DNA from: an uncultured Clostridia bacterium
Lineage (GTDB): Bacteria; Bacillota; Clostridia; Oscillospirales; CAG-272
Assembly (NCBI GenBank): GCA_946618395.1
Contig: CAMOLD010000061.1
Location: 1 to 7,326 of the forward strand
Direction of reading: 5' to 3'
Length of the DNA: 7,326 bases
The notes beneath the pieces were generated by a model, which was not told the origin of the DNA, did no database searches, and worked only from the letters and a program-made list of their open reading frames with translations. The position numbers and the translations under genes are program-made. Below, in pieces: positions 1-6,767 of the stretch; positions within the stretch are counted from its first letter, which is position 1, and every line of letters begins with the position of its first letter.

Positions 1-1296
1 GTCTTCGGGGTTGATTTCGTTGCACAGAACGGTCAATTTGGTAACGCGCATATCGTCCATTTCGGAAACGACGGCGCAAAGTTCGGTTTTTTCATCCGAT
101 TCGGTGAAGGAATCACCCACGTGGGGGTCTGCATCCAACCTCTCGATTGCCCAGCCGCCGACCGTGGTGTATTCGCATTCAAAATCCTTTGGTTCAAAAC
201 CGATTTCCGAGAAGAAATCGTCAATGTTCATATCCCCGGAGACTTCAAAGGTGTGTTCTCCGGTTTGCGTCAGTTCCGAGACAACCTCGTCGGATTCATC
301 CCAGATATCGCCCACAAGCTCCTCCAGAATGTCCTCCATGGTCACAATGCCGTGCGTTCCTCCAAACTCGTCAACAACGATGGCAAGATGGGTTTTGCGC
401 TCGCGCAGGACCGAGAGCGCCGCCGGAAGTTTCATGGTTTTGTGCAGGAAGCAGGGTTTCATCAGCATTCCGCGCAAATCCAGCTTTTCGGGGTCCGGCT
501 GGTCGATCAGCGCCCGATAATAGCGGTTGAGATAAAGAACGCCGATGATATTATCGATGGAATCCTCGTAAACGGGGATGCGGGAATAGCGGGAATCTTC
601 CAACAGGGCGTTGATTTTTTGCCGGTCGGCATGAATGTCAAAGGAGAGCATATCGATTCGCGGCGTCATCAGCTCCTCGATATTGGTATCCCGGAATTCG
701 AGGGTGGATTGCAGCAGTTCGCTCTTTTCCTCGTCGATGACTCCTTCTTCCTCAATGATGTCGATGATGGAGGAAAGCTCCTCCTCGGTGACGGTGGGAG
801 CGTCCTCCGAATCCTTGCCCCAAACGCGGGAAAGCAGACGGACGAGCAACATGACCAGCCACACGACAGGGTAGAGAAGGAAGGTGAGCACACGGGTTGG
901 AATTGCAAAGACGCGCACCGTTTTATCGGCATAGTTTTTGCCGAAAATTTTGGGCAGGATCTCGCCGAAGATCAAGATGATCAGCGTCATGACCACCGTT
1001 GCCAGGAGGGATGCCAGCGTATCCGACGTGGTTCCTCTCCAACGCAACAGCAGGCGCATGGCAACCACAGTTGCGGTTGTGGAGGCGGCGATGTTGACCA
1101 GGTTATTGCCGATTAAGATTGCCGAGAGCGCCGAGGTGAAGTCCTCGCTGATGCGCCAGGCGAGCCCGGCGAGCTTGTCGCCGCCCTCCGCCGCTTTTTT
1201 CAGGCGCAGTTTGTTTGCCGAGTTGAAGGAGATTTCCGAAGCGGAAAAATAGGCGGAAAGCACCACCATCAGGGCAATGATCAAATAGGAGCTCAT
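1..1296 (-). CDS. CNNM/CorC-family transporter with CBS pair (canonical paralogue, 3' end missing)
   Basis: This is a membrane protein of the CorC/HlyC/CNNM family, whose members are linked to Mg2+ (and Co2+) export or homeostasis; the substrate here is inferred. 432 residues are visible with no stop before the window edge, and since the family is usually about 420-450 long, little is missing. A DUF21 membrane domain (about 1-155) has a first helix at 3-19 ending in ASEIS, an IGNNLVNIA helix near 61-80, and a helix carrying the GEILPK motif at 111-116. VTEEEL (168-173) leads into a CBS pair: CBS1 starts at MTPRID (210-215), and CBS2 has the canonical DEFGGTHGIVT at 309-319 followed by MED (320-322). 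A CorC_HlyC domain fills about 345-432. The ATG at 1296 is preceded by a G-rich Shine-Dalgarno and overlaps the upstream paralogue's stop as ATGA, so translational coupling is likely. Confidence 0.93.
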   Translation of the reverse strand, partial: MSSYLIIALMVVLSAYFSASEISFNSANKLRLKKAAEGGDKLAGLAWRISEDFTSALSAILIGNNLVNIAASTTATVVAMRLLLRWRGTTSDTLASLLATVVMTLIILIFGEILPKIFGKNYADKTVRVFAIPTRVLTFLLYPVVWLVMLLVRLLSRVWGKDSEDAPTVTEEELSSIIDIIEEEGVIDEEKSELLQSTLEFRDTNIEELMTPRIDMLSFDIHADRQKINALLEDSRYSRIPVYEDSIDNIIGVLYLNRYYRALIDQPDPEKLDLRGMLMKPCFLHKTMKLPAALSVLRERKTHLAIVVDEFGGTHGIVTMEDILEELVGDIWDESDEVVSELTQTGEHTFEVSGDMNIDDFFSEIGFEPKDFECEYTTVGGWAIERLDADPHVGDSFTESDEKTELCAVVSEMDDMRVTKLTVLCNEINPED

Positions 1297-2705
1297 TCTG
1301 CGTCACCCCCTTTTCCATCCGGTTGGTCGGGGTGAATATTCGCGGGGGCATCCGGTGTTGTTTCGGGGGAGAGCAGATGCACGTCCACGGCGGTGATCTT
1401 GTTTTCTTCCACTTCCTCGATGGTGATTTCCAGATCGTTCAGCGTGAAGATCTCCTCTTCCTCGGGGATTCTGCCAAAGTGCTCCAGAATGATGGAGAGC
1501 AGGGGGCGCGCGGCGCGCCGTTTATCCGACGGTTTGATGCCGATGCGGTGGCAGACCTCGCCCAGCGTCATGCGCGGGTTGACGCGGAAGCGGTTGCCGC
1601 CGAGTTTGACAAAGTTCTTGTCAACGACGTCGTCTTCATCCCAAATCTCGCCCACCAGTTCCTCCAAAAAGTCCTCGATGGTGATTAGCCCCTGCGTGCG
1701 CCCTTCGTCGTCGGCAACGATGGCAAGATAGCACTTATGCTGGCGCATGACCGAGAGCAGGTCGTCGATTTTTGCGTCCGGATGCACGCGGAAGGGCGGA
1801 AGCAACAGCCCGCGCAAATCGACCGCCGGATTTTTGCGGTATTCGCGGATAAAGGTGCGGATTTGCAGGGTGCCGAGGATATGGTCGATGTCGCCCTCAT
1901 ATACGGGCAGACGGCTATGCGTGGTTTTTTTGATGACGTTCAGAATTTGCGCATTGGAAAGCGTTGCTTCCAGGGCGCAAATGTCGGCGCGCATGGTCAT
2001 AACATCCTTGGCGCAAGTCTCGGAAAAATCGAGCGCGGATTTGAACAGGTCGCTTTGCTCCTCGTTGACAACGCCCTCTTCCTCGATGGTGTCGATGATG
2101 TCGTAAAGCTCGTCCTCGGTGATGGAAGGTTCTTTATCCACCTTGACGAAGAGCGAAATGAATTTGGAAAAGCCTTTGGAAATGAGGGTGAAGAACCAAA
2201 CCAGGGGATAAAAAAGGCGCATCAAGAAAATGACCAGCCACCCAAGCGAGAGCGCGGTGGTTTCACTGCGGTCATTGGCAAAGCTTTTGGGAATCATCTC
2301 GCTGAACAAAAACACGATTGCCGTTGTGATGACCGTTGTGAGAACGGTGACCGTTTGCCCCTCGCCGAACAGGCGGGTTGCAATGACCGTTGCCAGCGCG
2401 GCGGCGGCAATGTGGGCAATGTTGCCCGAGATGAGCAGGGTGGTGAGCGCTTTTTCAAAGCGTTCGTCCACATACAGCGCGCGTTTGGCGCGGCGGTTTC
2501 CATCCTCGGCTTTTGCCTTGATGCGAATTCTGTTCATTGCGGAAAAACCGCTTTCGGCGGCGCCGAAAAAGCCGCCGGCAATGACAAAGATGACGAACAA
2601 CAGAGTCAACCAAAAAATGCCCTGCAAGGTCTGCCCGGAGCCCGTAGCCGCCGCGGCAGAAGAGGGAGCAAAAAAGAAACCCCGTATGTTCCCGTCCGTG
2701 TCCAT
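1293..2705 (-). CDS. CNNM/CorC-family transporter with CBS pair (divergent paralogue)
   Basis: This 470-residue membrane protein has the same architecture as the gene that follows it. Residues 1-27 are a low-complexity Ala-rich N-terminus. The DUF21 domain has helices at about 28-48, 86-110, 118-138 and 154-178, with a GAAES motif (48-52) and SEMIPK (135-140) in place of the usual GE-x-(I/L)-PK. TEDEL (196-200) precedes a CBS pair at about 233-350, and a CorC_HlyC domain spans about 362-446. The last 25 residues are a Pro/Asp/Gly-rich tail. It departs from family consensus at CBS1 (MTMRAD, not MTPRxD) and CBS2 (DDEGRT, not DEFGGT), yet keeps TIED (342-345), where CBS modules often contact nucleotide ribose. 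An in-frame ATG exists upstream at 2783, but it lies in the promoter, so I chose the ATG at 2705. AAGGAG sits 13 bases before it, which is rather far. A Mg2+ transport role is inferred from family only. Confidence 0.9.
   Translation of the reverse strand: MDTDGNIRGFFFAPSSAAAATGSGQTLQGIFWLTLLFVIFVIAGGFFGAAESGFSAMNRIRIKAKAEDGNRRAKRALYVDERFEKALTTLLISGNIAHIAAAALATVIATRLFGEGQTVTVLTTVITTAIVFLFSEMIPKSFANDRSETTALSLGWLVIFLMRLFYPLVWFFTLISKGFSKFISLFVKVDKEPSITEDELYDIIDTIEEEGVVNEEQSDLFKSALDFSETCAKDVMTMRADICALEATLSNAQILNVIKKTTHSRLPVYEGDIDHILGTLQIRTFIREYRKNPAVDLRGLLLPPFRVHPDAKIDDLLSVMRQHKCYLAIVADDEGRTQGLITIEDFLEELVGEIWDEDDVVDKNFVKLGGNRFRVNPRMTLGEVCHRIGIKPSDKRRAARPLLSIILEHFGRIPEEEEIFTLNDLEITIEEVEENKITAVDVHLLSPETTPDAPANIHPDQPDGKGGDAE
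1303..1311 (-). promoter_or_regulatory. Ribosome binding site of the downstream CorC gene, inside the upstream CorC gene
   Basis: On the minus strand AGGGGGTGA lies a few bases before the ATG at 1296, within the last codons of the upstream paralogue. With the 4-bp ATGA stop/start overlap at 1293-1296 it fixes the start of the downstream gene and points to reinitiation or coupled translation. No promoter is visible between the two genes. Confidence 0.7.
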
Positions 2706-2732
2706 AAAGATTGACCAACTCCTTTTTTGTTG

Positions 2733-2751
2733 ATTGAAAAAGATTTTCAAT
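2733..2751. repeat. Perfect inverted repeat at the likely transcription start of the CorC operon
   Basis: ATTGAAAA-AGA-TTTTCAAT is a perfect 8+3+8 palindrome. It begins about four bases past the -10 hexamer, so it should cover the transcription start and the first part of a leader of about 40 bases. This position would suit a repressor operator or a small 5' hairpin. The arms resemble the CodY box with its halves in reversed order, so I do not call CodY. The AT-rich composition makes chance possible. Confidence 0.4.
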
Positions 2752-2754
2752 AAC

Positions 2755-2783
2755 AGTATAACATATTCTCTTTCAAAAATCAA
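2755..2783 (-). promoter_or_regulatory. Sigma-A promoter of the CorC gene pair
   Basis: On the minus strand TTGATT (-35, 2783-2778), a 17-base spacer and TATACT (-10, 2760-2755) form a good vegetative promoter. It lies in the 96-base gap after the amidase gene, and transcription should begin near 2748. It therefore serves the two CorC genes independently of the amidase and rules out the upstream ATG at 2783 as their normal start. Confidence 0.75.
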
Positions 2784-2801
2784 GGGATGGCGCCAAGAAA
2801 G

Positions 2802-3521
2802 TCAGCCGGCAAGCAGGGAGCCGCTCCGGCACGCCCGGCTGACGGCGAGCGAAAGCATGAGGGCAAGCTGCTCCTGGTATTCGGAGGAGTTCAATCGCTC
2901 GGCTTCCGCCGGATTGGAAAGAAAGCCGCATTCCACCAAAACGGCTGGAATTTGCAGGTTGTGGAGCAGATAGATGGCGCTGGTTGCCGCTTTGGTATCA
3001 CGGTCGTTTTGCGGCTGCAACAGCTCCTTTGCCGTTTTTTGAATGGTGTTTGCGATTTCTTTGGAGGACGGATGGTTGGGCGAATACCAAACCTGCAATC
3101 CGTCATAGCGCGCGTCGGGATAGGAATTCATGTGAATGCTGACAAAAACGCAGTTTGGCGTTTGCTCGGCAATTTTTCGCCGCGCGGCAAGGTCAAGCGA
3201 TTTTTTGCGCCCCTGATAGTCGGCGGTTTTATCATAGAGCATTTCGTCCTCTGTGCGCGTCATGACCACACGGAAGCCGTTTGCCGTTAACAGCGATTGC
3301 AGGCGCACGGCAATGGCAAGGTTGAGCTCTTTTTCAAGAATCCCGCTTTGGCTGACGGCGCCGCCGTCCTCGCCGCCGTGTCCGGCGTCCAGAACGATGG
3401 TTGGCAAAACGGTGTTTGCCGCCGCCGTTTTTTTGGCGCTGTTTTCGCTTGCGAAATAAGTCGATATTCCAGCCAGAAGCAAGGCGACCAGCAAGAAGGG
3501 AAGAATGATTCTTTGAAACAT
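2802..3521 (-). CDS. cwlD: N-acetylmuramoyl-L-alanine amidase, CwlD-like (Amidase_3)
   Basis: This zinc amidase cleaves the bond between N-acetylmuramic acid and L-alanine in peptidoglycan. Residues 5-23 form one hydrophobic segment, a signal peptide or signal anchor, which places the enzyme outside the membrane. The Amidase_3 domain (about 41-230) shows DAGHGGEDGG (45-54, zinc ligand His48), LEKE (62-65, ligand Glu63), SIHMNS (128-133, ligand His130) and VECGFLSN (196-203, catalytic Glu197). There is no SH3, SLH or other wall-binding domain. The 239-residue length and the pattern after SIHMNS resemble CwlD of spore formers (237 residues in Bacillus subtilis), which helps make cortex muramic delta-lactam for germination. 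Sporulation in this host is not shown by the window, so a vegetative amidase is the alternative. The ATG at 3521 has GGAG 10 bases upstream. No terminator separates it from the CorC pair, so some read-through is possible. Confidence 0.9.
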   Translation of the reverse strand: MFQRIILPFLLVALLLAGISTYFASENSAKKTAAANTVLPTIVLDAGHGGEDGGAVSQSGILEKELNLAIAVRLQSLLTANGFRVVMTRTEDEMLYDKTADYQGRKKSLDLAARRKIAEQTPNCVFVSIHMNSYPDARYDGLQVWYSPNHPSSKEIANTIQKTAKELLQPQNDRDTKAATSAIYLLHNLQIPAVLVECGFLSNPAEAERLNSSEYQEQLALMLSLAVSRACRSGSLLAG

Positions 3522-3522
3522 G

Positions 3523-3540
3523 AAAAAGGCGCTCCTTTTT
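3523..3540 (-). promoter_or_regulatory. Ribosome binding site of the amidase gene inside a small hairpin
   Basis: The transcript reads AAAAAGG-AGCG-CCTTTTT, a perfect 7-bp stem with a 4-base loop, directly before the ATG at 3521. The Shine-Dalgarno core GGAG lies partly in the stem and partly in the loop. The stem has only two G-C pairs, so any block of ribosome access would be mild. Confidence 0.4.
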
Positions 3541-3559
3541 TCCTCAATTTTTCTATATC

Positions 3560-3588
3560 AGTTTATCCTTTTGCGCTTTCTTTTATGA
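3560..3588 (-). promoter_or_regulatory. Possible sigma-E-like promoter for the amidase gene
   Basis: No sigma-A promoter with a good -35 is visible upstream of the amidase. The minus strand does carry TCATAAA, 14 bases, then GATAAACT. The spacing suits the Bacillus sporulation factor sigma-E, and the second box partly matches its CATACAnT-type -10. B. subtilis cwlD is sigma-E/sigma-G controlled, which prompted the search. The match is imperfect and the region is AT-rich. TATAGA at about 3552-3557 is an alternative sigma-A -10 without a recognisable -35. Confidence 0.25.
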
Positions 3589-3622
3589 CTGATGAAAAAG
3601 CGCGAAAAAGCAGAAAAAAAGA

Positions 3623-3651
3623 TTGACAAAAGGGGCAAATTTTGTTATAAT
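3623..3651 (+). promoter_or_regulatory. Consensus extended -10 sigma-A promoter of guaB
   Basis: TTGACA (3623-3628), a 17-base spacer and TATAAT (3646-3651) match the vegetative consensus exactly, and a TG at 3643-3644 adds the extended -10 element. Transcription should start near 3658, giving a leader of only about 26 bases, too short for a riboswitch or attenuator. Strong constitutive expression is expected unless a repressor binds upstream. Confidence 0.92.
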
Positions 3652-3683
3652 AATCGTAATATTTATTTTTGGGGAGGAAACAC

Positions 3684-5150
3684 ATGAAACTGAATGAAAA
3701 ACTCCAAAAAGAGGGGTTGACGTTTGACGACGTGCTCCTGATTCCGGCAAAAAGCGAGGTTTTACCCGCCGATATTTGCCTGAAAACACGATTGACCGGC
3801 AATATTCAGCTCAACATTCCGCTTTTGAGCTCGGCAATGGACACCGTTACCGAATCGGCAATGGCGATTGCCATGGCGCGCGAGGGCGGCGCCGGTGTGA
3901 TTCACAAGAACATGACCATTGAACGGCAAGCCGACGAAGTTGACCGCGTGAAGAGAAGCGAAAACGGCGTCATTCTCAATCCGCTGTTCCTGCATCCCCA
4001 AAACCTGGTTGCCGAAGCCGAAGCTATGATGCACAAATTCCGCATTTCCGGCGTTCCGATTTGCGATGAAAACAAAAAGCTGGTTGGAATTATCACAAAC
4101 CGTGATATGCGGTTTATGACCGACTTTAATATTCCCATTGCCGACGTGATGACCAAGGAAAATCTGGTTACCGCTCCGGTTGGGACCGGTTTGGAGCAGG
4201 CGCAATCCATTCTTGCCAAGCACCGCATTGAAAAATTGCCCATTGTTGATGAGCAGGGAATTTTGCGCGGATTGATTACCATTAAGGACATTGAAAAGGC
4301 AAACAAATACCCCAACTCGGCAAAGGATTCCAAAGGCCGCCTGATTTGCGGCGCCGCCATTGGCGCCACCAAGGACGTTTTGGACCGTGCGGGCGCATTG
4401 ATCGCCGCCGGCGCCGACTTTTTGGTGCTGGATTCGGCGCACGGACACTCGGCAAACATTCTGAAAGCCATTGCAAAGGTGAAGGAACGTTTCCCCGAGG
4501 CACAGCTGATTGCCGGTAATATTGCAACCGCCGCCGCCGCGCACGACCTGATTTCTGCCGGCGCGGACGCCGTTAAGGTTGGTATCGGTCCCGGCTCCAT
4601 TTGCACCACGCGTATTGTTGCCGGCATTGGCGTTCCGCAAATTACCGCCATTATGGACGCCGCCGAGGAAGCCGAAAAATACAATATCCCCGTGATTGCC
4701 GACGGCGGCATCAAATTCTCGGGCGATTTGACCAAGGCGATTGCCGCAGGCGCATCCACAGTGATGATCGGCTCGCTGTTTGCAGGATGCAGTGAAAGCC
4801 CCGGAGAAGAGGAGCTTTACCAGGGCAGACGATTCAAGGTTTACCGCGGAATGGGCTCGATTGCCGCTATGGAGCAGGGGTCCAAGGACCGCTACTTCCA
4901 GGAAAGCAACAAAAAGCTGGTTCCCGAAGGGGTGGAAGGGCGCGTTCCTTACAAGGGAATTGTTGCCGACACCGTTTACCAGCTGATGGGTGGTTTGCGC
5001 TCGGGTATGGGATACTGCGGAACGCCCACCATTGAGGATTTGCGCAAGAACGGGAAGTTTGTGCGTATTACCAACGCCGGTTTGAAGGAATCCCATCCGC
5101 ACGACATTAACATTACAAAAGAAGCGCCCAACTATTCGACGCAAGGATAA
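3684..5150 (+). CDS. guaB: IMP dehydrogenase
   Basis: This cytoplasmic enzyme oxidises IMP to XMP with NAD+, the committed step of guanine nucleotide synthesis. The protein has 488 residues, the usual bacterial length. An N-terminal barrel segment includes FDDVLL (14-19) and SSAMDTVTE (49-57). A CBS pair, inserted in the barrel, spans about 97-207. DSAHGHS (250-256) lies in the NAD site and GIGPGSICTTR (300-310) carries the catalytic Cys307. ADGGI (339-343) and the flap with RYF (403-405) supply the Arg-Tyr pair for the hydrolysis step. LRSGMGYCG (438-446) is the usual C-terminal motif. All key residues are present, so the enzyme should be active. I chose the ATG at 3684 because GGGGAGG sits about seven bases before it; a TTG at 3669 would add five residues but leave the start almost at the RNA 5' end. 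It is transcribed alone, with its own promoter and terminator. Confidence 0.98.
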   Translation: MKLNEKLQKEGLTFDDVLLIPAKSEVLPADICLKTRLTGNIQLNIPLLSSAMDTVTESAMAIAMAREGGAGVIHKNMTIERQADEVDRVKRSENGVILNPLFLHPQNLVAEAEAMMHKFRISGVPICDENKKLVGIITNRDMRFMTDFNIPIADVMTKENLVTAPVGTGLEQAQSILAKHRIEKLPIVDEQGILRGLITIKDIEKANKYPNSAKDSKGRLICGAAIGATKDVLDRAGALIAAGADFLVLDSAHGHSANILKAIAKVKERFPEAQLIAGNIATAAAAHDLISAGADAVKVGIGPGSICTTRIVAGIGVPQITAIMDAAEEAEKYNIPVIADGGIKFSGDLTKAIAAGASTVMIGSLFAGCSESPGEEELYQGRRFKVYRGMGSIAAMEQGSKDRYFQESNKKLVPEGVEGRVPYKGIVADTVYQLMGGLRSGMGYCGTPTIEDLRKNGKFVRITNAGLKESHPHDINITKEAPNYSTQG

Positions 5151-5161
5151 CGACAAGAAAC

Positions 5162-5204
5162 ACAGACCCCGACGGGATTTCCCGTCGGGGTCTGTTTTAT
5201 TTTG
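5162..5204 (+). terminator. Intrinsic terminator of guaB, possibly bidirectional
   Basis: A perfect 15-bp stem (5162-5176 with 5181-5195) closes a 4-base ATTT loop and is followed by TTTTATTTTG. It begins 11 bases after the guaB stop. Read on the minus strand, the stem is followed by the weaker GTTTCTTG, so it may also stop the converging membrane-protein transcript, whose stop codon is at 5228 and which has no other terminator in view. Confidence 0.95.
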
Positions 5205-5227
5205 CTTTTTCCGTTTTGGAAAACAGC

Positions 5228-6679
5228 TTATTCTTCGGTTTTGTTCTCTTTCACTTCGGCGGCGGGAACGGTTTGACCTTCTCTTTCAAGAATTGCTTTT
5301 GCGTTCTCCACTTTTTCTTGCGTCGAAAGAGCGGTGTTGGTCAGCACCTGGTGAACTTCCTCTTCGGTGATGTCTTTGCAGAAGACATTCTTCAAAACGA
5401 TGAGAGCGATTTCGGAAGCGAGGATGATGACAAGACCAACGAGCGCGCCGGTCAAAGCGCCGGTTTGCTCGGGCTTCATGGCTGCCAGGTAGGAAACCGC
5501 AGGGGTTTTGGTGGTGTCATGCGCAAGGCTTCTGACAACCATGGGCAGGACGGCAGAGCACATCAAGATGATGGCATAGACCATATGGCCGGGTTGATCC
5601 TTCGGTTTGACCGACAGGGTTGCTCTACGCAGGACTGCCGAGAAATAACGGTAGGAGCCCATAACGATTGCAACGGCAACCAGGACCATGAGAAGATCGG
5701 GAACAAAGGTTTGTTTTTCAACGATTTGCGAGCCGTTATAAGCGTTGGAAGCTGCATTGGCTGCGGCTTTTGCGGTTGCTTTAAAGAAACCGTCGCTGGT
5801 AACGAAGGTGCGGAAGACACCGGTGTTAATGATGTTGAAGAGGTAGATGATGTAGCCAAGAATAGAGGCGAGAGAAACACCCTGAATAACATTGGCATAC
5901 TTGATGTTGGTCTTATCCCAACCGTGCATTCTGGTTGCAACCAGGTTGAGCAAAGCGCTAAGAAGGACGAAGATGAACAGCGTCATTGCGCCGCTTCCGG
6001 GAGTGAGCGTTGTGGTAACGCAGGCAAGCATCATAATGAAGATGGGAACGAAGATGGTTTTGGGAAGGCGACCGGCTACTTTTGCGGTTGCATTCTCCGG
6101 ATCGTTCAGATGTTTCAGAACATTGATCAGGATTGCAAGGAAAGCAATGAGATAGTAGATGGGCGCGATCATGGAGAAGATGAGCAGGGTGGTGGTTGCC
6201 AGAACGGTGATGACCATTGCAACAATGGCACCAAAGCCCTTGGAATCGCCTTTTGCCGATCCGTTCATGATATTGGTTGCGATGGCGGCGGCAATCAACA
6301 TCGAGTTCTTTGCGCCATCGGTCAATTTACCGTCCGGTCCATACATGGATGCCATAATATCTTTGGCACCCTTGGAAGTGTCTTTCGTTTTTGCCATGTT
6401 TGTTGCGGATTTGATGAGCTTGACCATGGTTCCGACGACACCATACATTTTGACGGCGGAAACATTGATTTCGGGCGGAAGTTTGCCGACGTCATTTTTT
6501 GTGTCAATTCCGGCTTCTTCTAGATACGACATTGCCTGATTGATGACCTCAGTATCCTGGAAGTCAATTTTGACGAGCGAGGAGGTGAGCGAGAAAATCA
6601 AGCACAGAAGAGCGAGGACAAGACATACAAGCGTTTGTATTCTTGCAACCAGTTTTTTGGGCGCGTTTAAGGCTAACAT
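5228..6679 (-). CDS. Unrecognised multi-pass membrane protein
   Basis: I do not recognise this 483-residue protein. An N-terminal hydrophobic helix (about 14-33) follows a short basic start. Residues 34-148 form a mostly polar, Lys/Asp/Met-containing stretch with one weak hydrophobic patch near 126-138. About eight more hydrophobic segments follow, near 149-168, 171-188, 208-226, 230-248, 265-287, 327-343, 365-384 and 406-430. A polar loop rich in Ala/Asn (about 296-322) separates two of them. The last 50 residues are charged and probably helical, ending in an acidic tail, and are likely cytoplasmic. No nucleotide-binding, catalytic or known transporter motif is visible. The ATG at 6679 is chosen because AAGGAG sits six bases upstream; an in-frame ATG at 6748 lies inside the promoter. 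It is a single-gene unit facing guaB. A transporter or envelope-organising role is possible but unsupported. Confidence 0.88.
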   Translation of the reverse strand: MLALNAPKKLVARIQTLVCLVLALLCLIFSLTSSLVKIDFQDTEVINQAMSYLEEAGIDTKNDVGKLPPEINVSAVKMYGVVGTMVKLIKSATNMAKTKDTSKGAKDIMASMYGPDGKLTDGAKNSMLIAAAIATNIMNGSAKGDSKGFGAIVAMVITVLATTTLLIFSMIAPIYYLIAFLAILINVLKHLNDPENATAKVAGRLPKTIFVPIFIMMLACVTTTLTPGSGAMTLFIFVLLSALLNLVATRMHGWDKTNIKYANVIQGVSLASILGYIIYLFNIINTGVFRTFVTSDGFFKATAKAAANAASNAYNGSQIVEKQTFVPDLLMVLVAVAIVMGSYRYFSAVLRRATLSVKPKDQPGHMVYAIILMCSAVLPMVVRSLAHDTTKTPAVSYLAAMKPEQTGALTGALVGLVIILASEIALIVLKNVFCKDITEEEVHQVLTNTALSTQEKVENAKAILEREGQTVPAAEVKENKTEE

Positions 6680-6707
6680 AACATTCTCCTTATAAAAATT
6701 TTTTTGT

Positions 6708-6729
6708 TTTGTAACAAAAATGTTACAAA
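6708..6729. repeat. Perfect palindrome just downstream of the membrane-protein promoter
   Basis: TTTGTAACA-N4-TGTTACAAA is a perfect 9+4+9 inverted repeat. It starts about ten bases past the -10 hexamer, so it covers roughly +4 to +25 of the transcript. That is a classic repressor-operator position; as RNA it would be a 9-bp hairpin at the 5' end. It is close to, but not spaced like, the TnrA/GlnR box (TGTNA-N7-TNACA; here N8) and the clostridial Rex box (TTGTTAA-N4-TTAACAA), so I assign no regulator. Confidence 0.6.
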
Positions 6730-6738
6730 TACACCTAT

Positions 6739-6767
6739 AATATATCATATTCTACATTATTTGTCAA
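6739..6767 (-). promoter_or_regulatory. Extended -10 sigma-A promoter of the membrane-protein gene
   Basis: On the minus strand TTGACA (6767-6762), a 17-base spacer and TATATT (6744-6739) with a TGA just before the -10 form a strong vegetative promoter. Transcription should start near 6732, giving a leader of about 53 bases that holds the palindrome and an A/T tract before the ribosome binding site. Confidence 0.85.

Noticed and set aside
121..2714. Long plus-strand open frames opposite the CorC genes (121-1116 and 1737-2714)
   Set aside because: The minus-strand frames encode complete CorC domain order with conserved motifs; the plus-strand translations match nothing and mirror each other only because the two genes are paralogues.
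3573..3603. Inverted repeat GCGCTTT/AAAGCGC with a 17-base loop between the divergent amidase and guaB genes
   Set aside because: The arms are short, the loop is long and the region is A/T-rich. It is neither a terminator (no gene ends here) nor well placed for a known operator.
1..5150. Three CBS-pair proteins close together (two CorC and GuaB), suggesting a nucleotide-sensing cluster
   Set aside because: CBS pairs are intrinsic to both families. GuaB is on the opposite strand with its own promoter and terminator, so proximity alone is not evidence of a shared system.
3762..5156. Long minus-strand open frame antisense to guaB (about 464 codons)
   Set aside because: It is a shadow of guaB caused by codon choice. 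Its translation is low in recognisable motifs and rich in Asn/Gly/His repeats, and no ribosome site or promoter fits it.
5216..6523. Long plus-strand open frame antisense to the membrane protein (about 435 codons)
   Set aside because: Its Cys/Gly/Asp/His-rich translation is typical of an antisense reading of a membrane protein. It starts just after the guaB terminator with no promoter, and the minus-strand gene has a strong promoter and ribosome site.
6680..6738. Riboswitch or T-box in the leader of the membrane-protein gene
   Set aside because: The leader is only about 53 bases and holds one simple hairpin and an A/T tract, too small for any riboswitch class I know to be associated with such genes.
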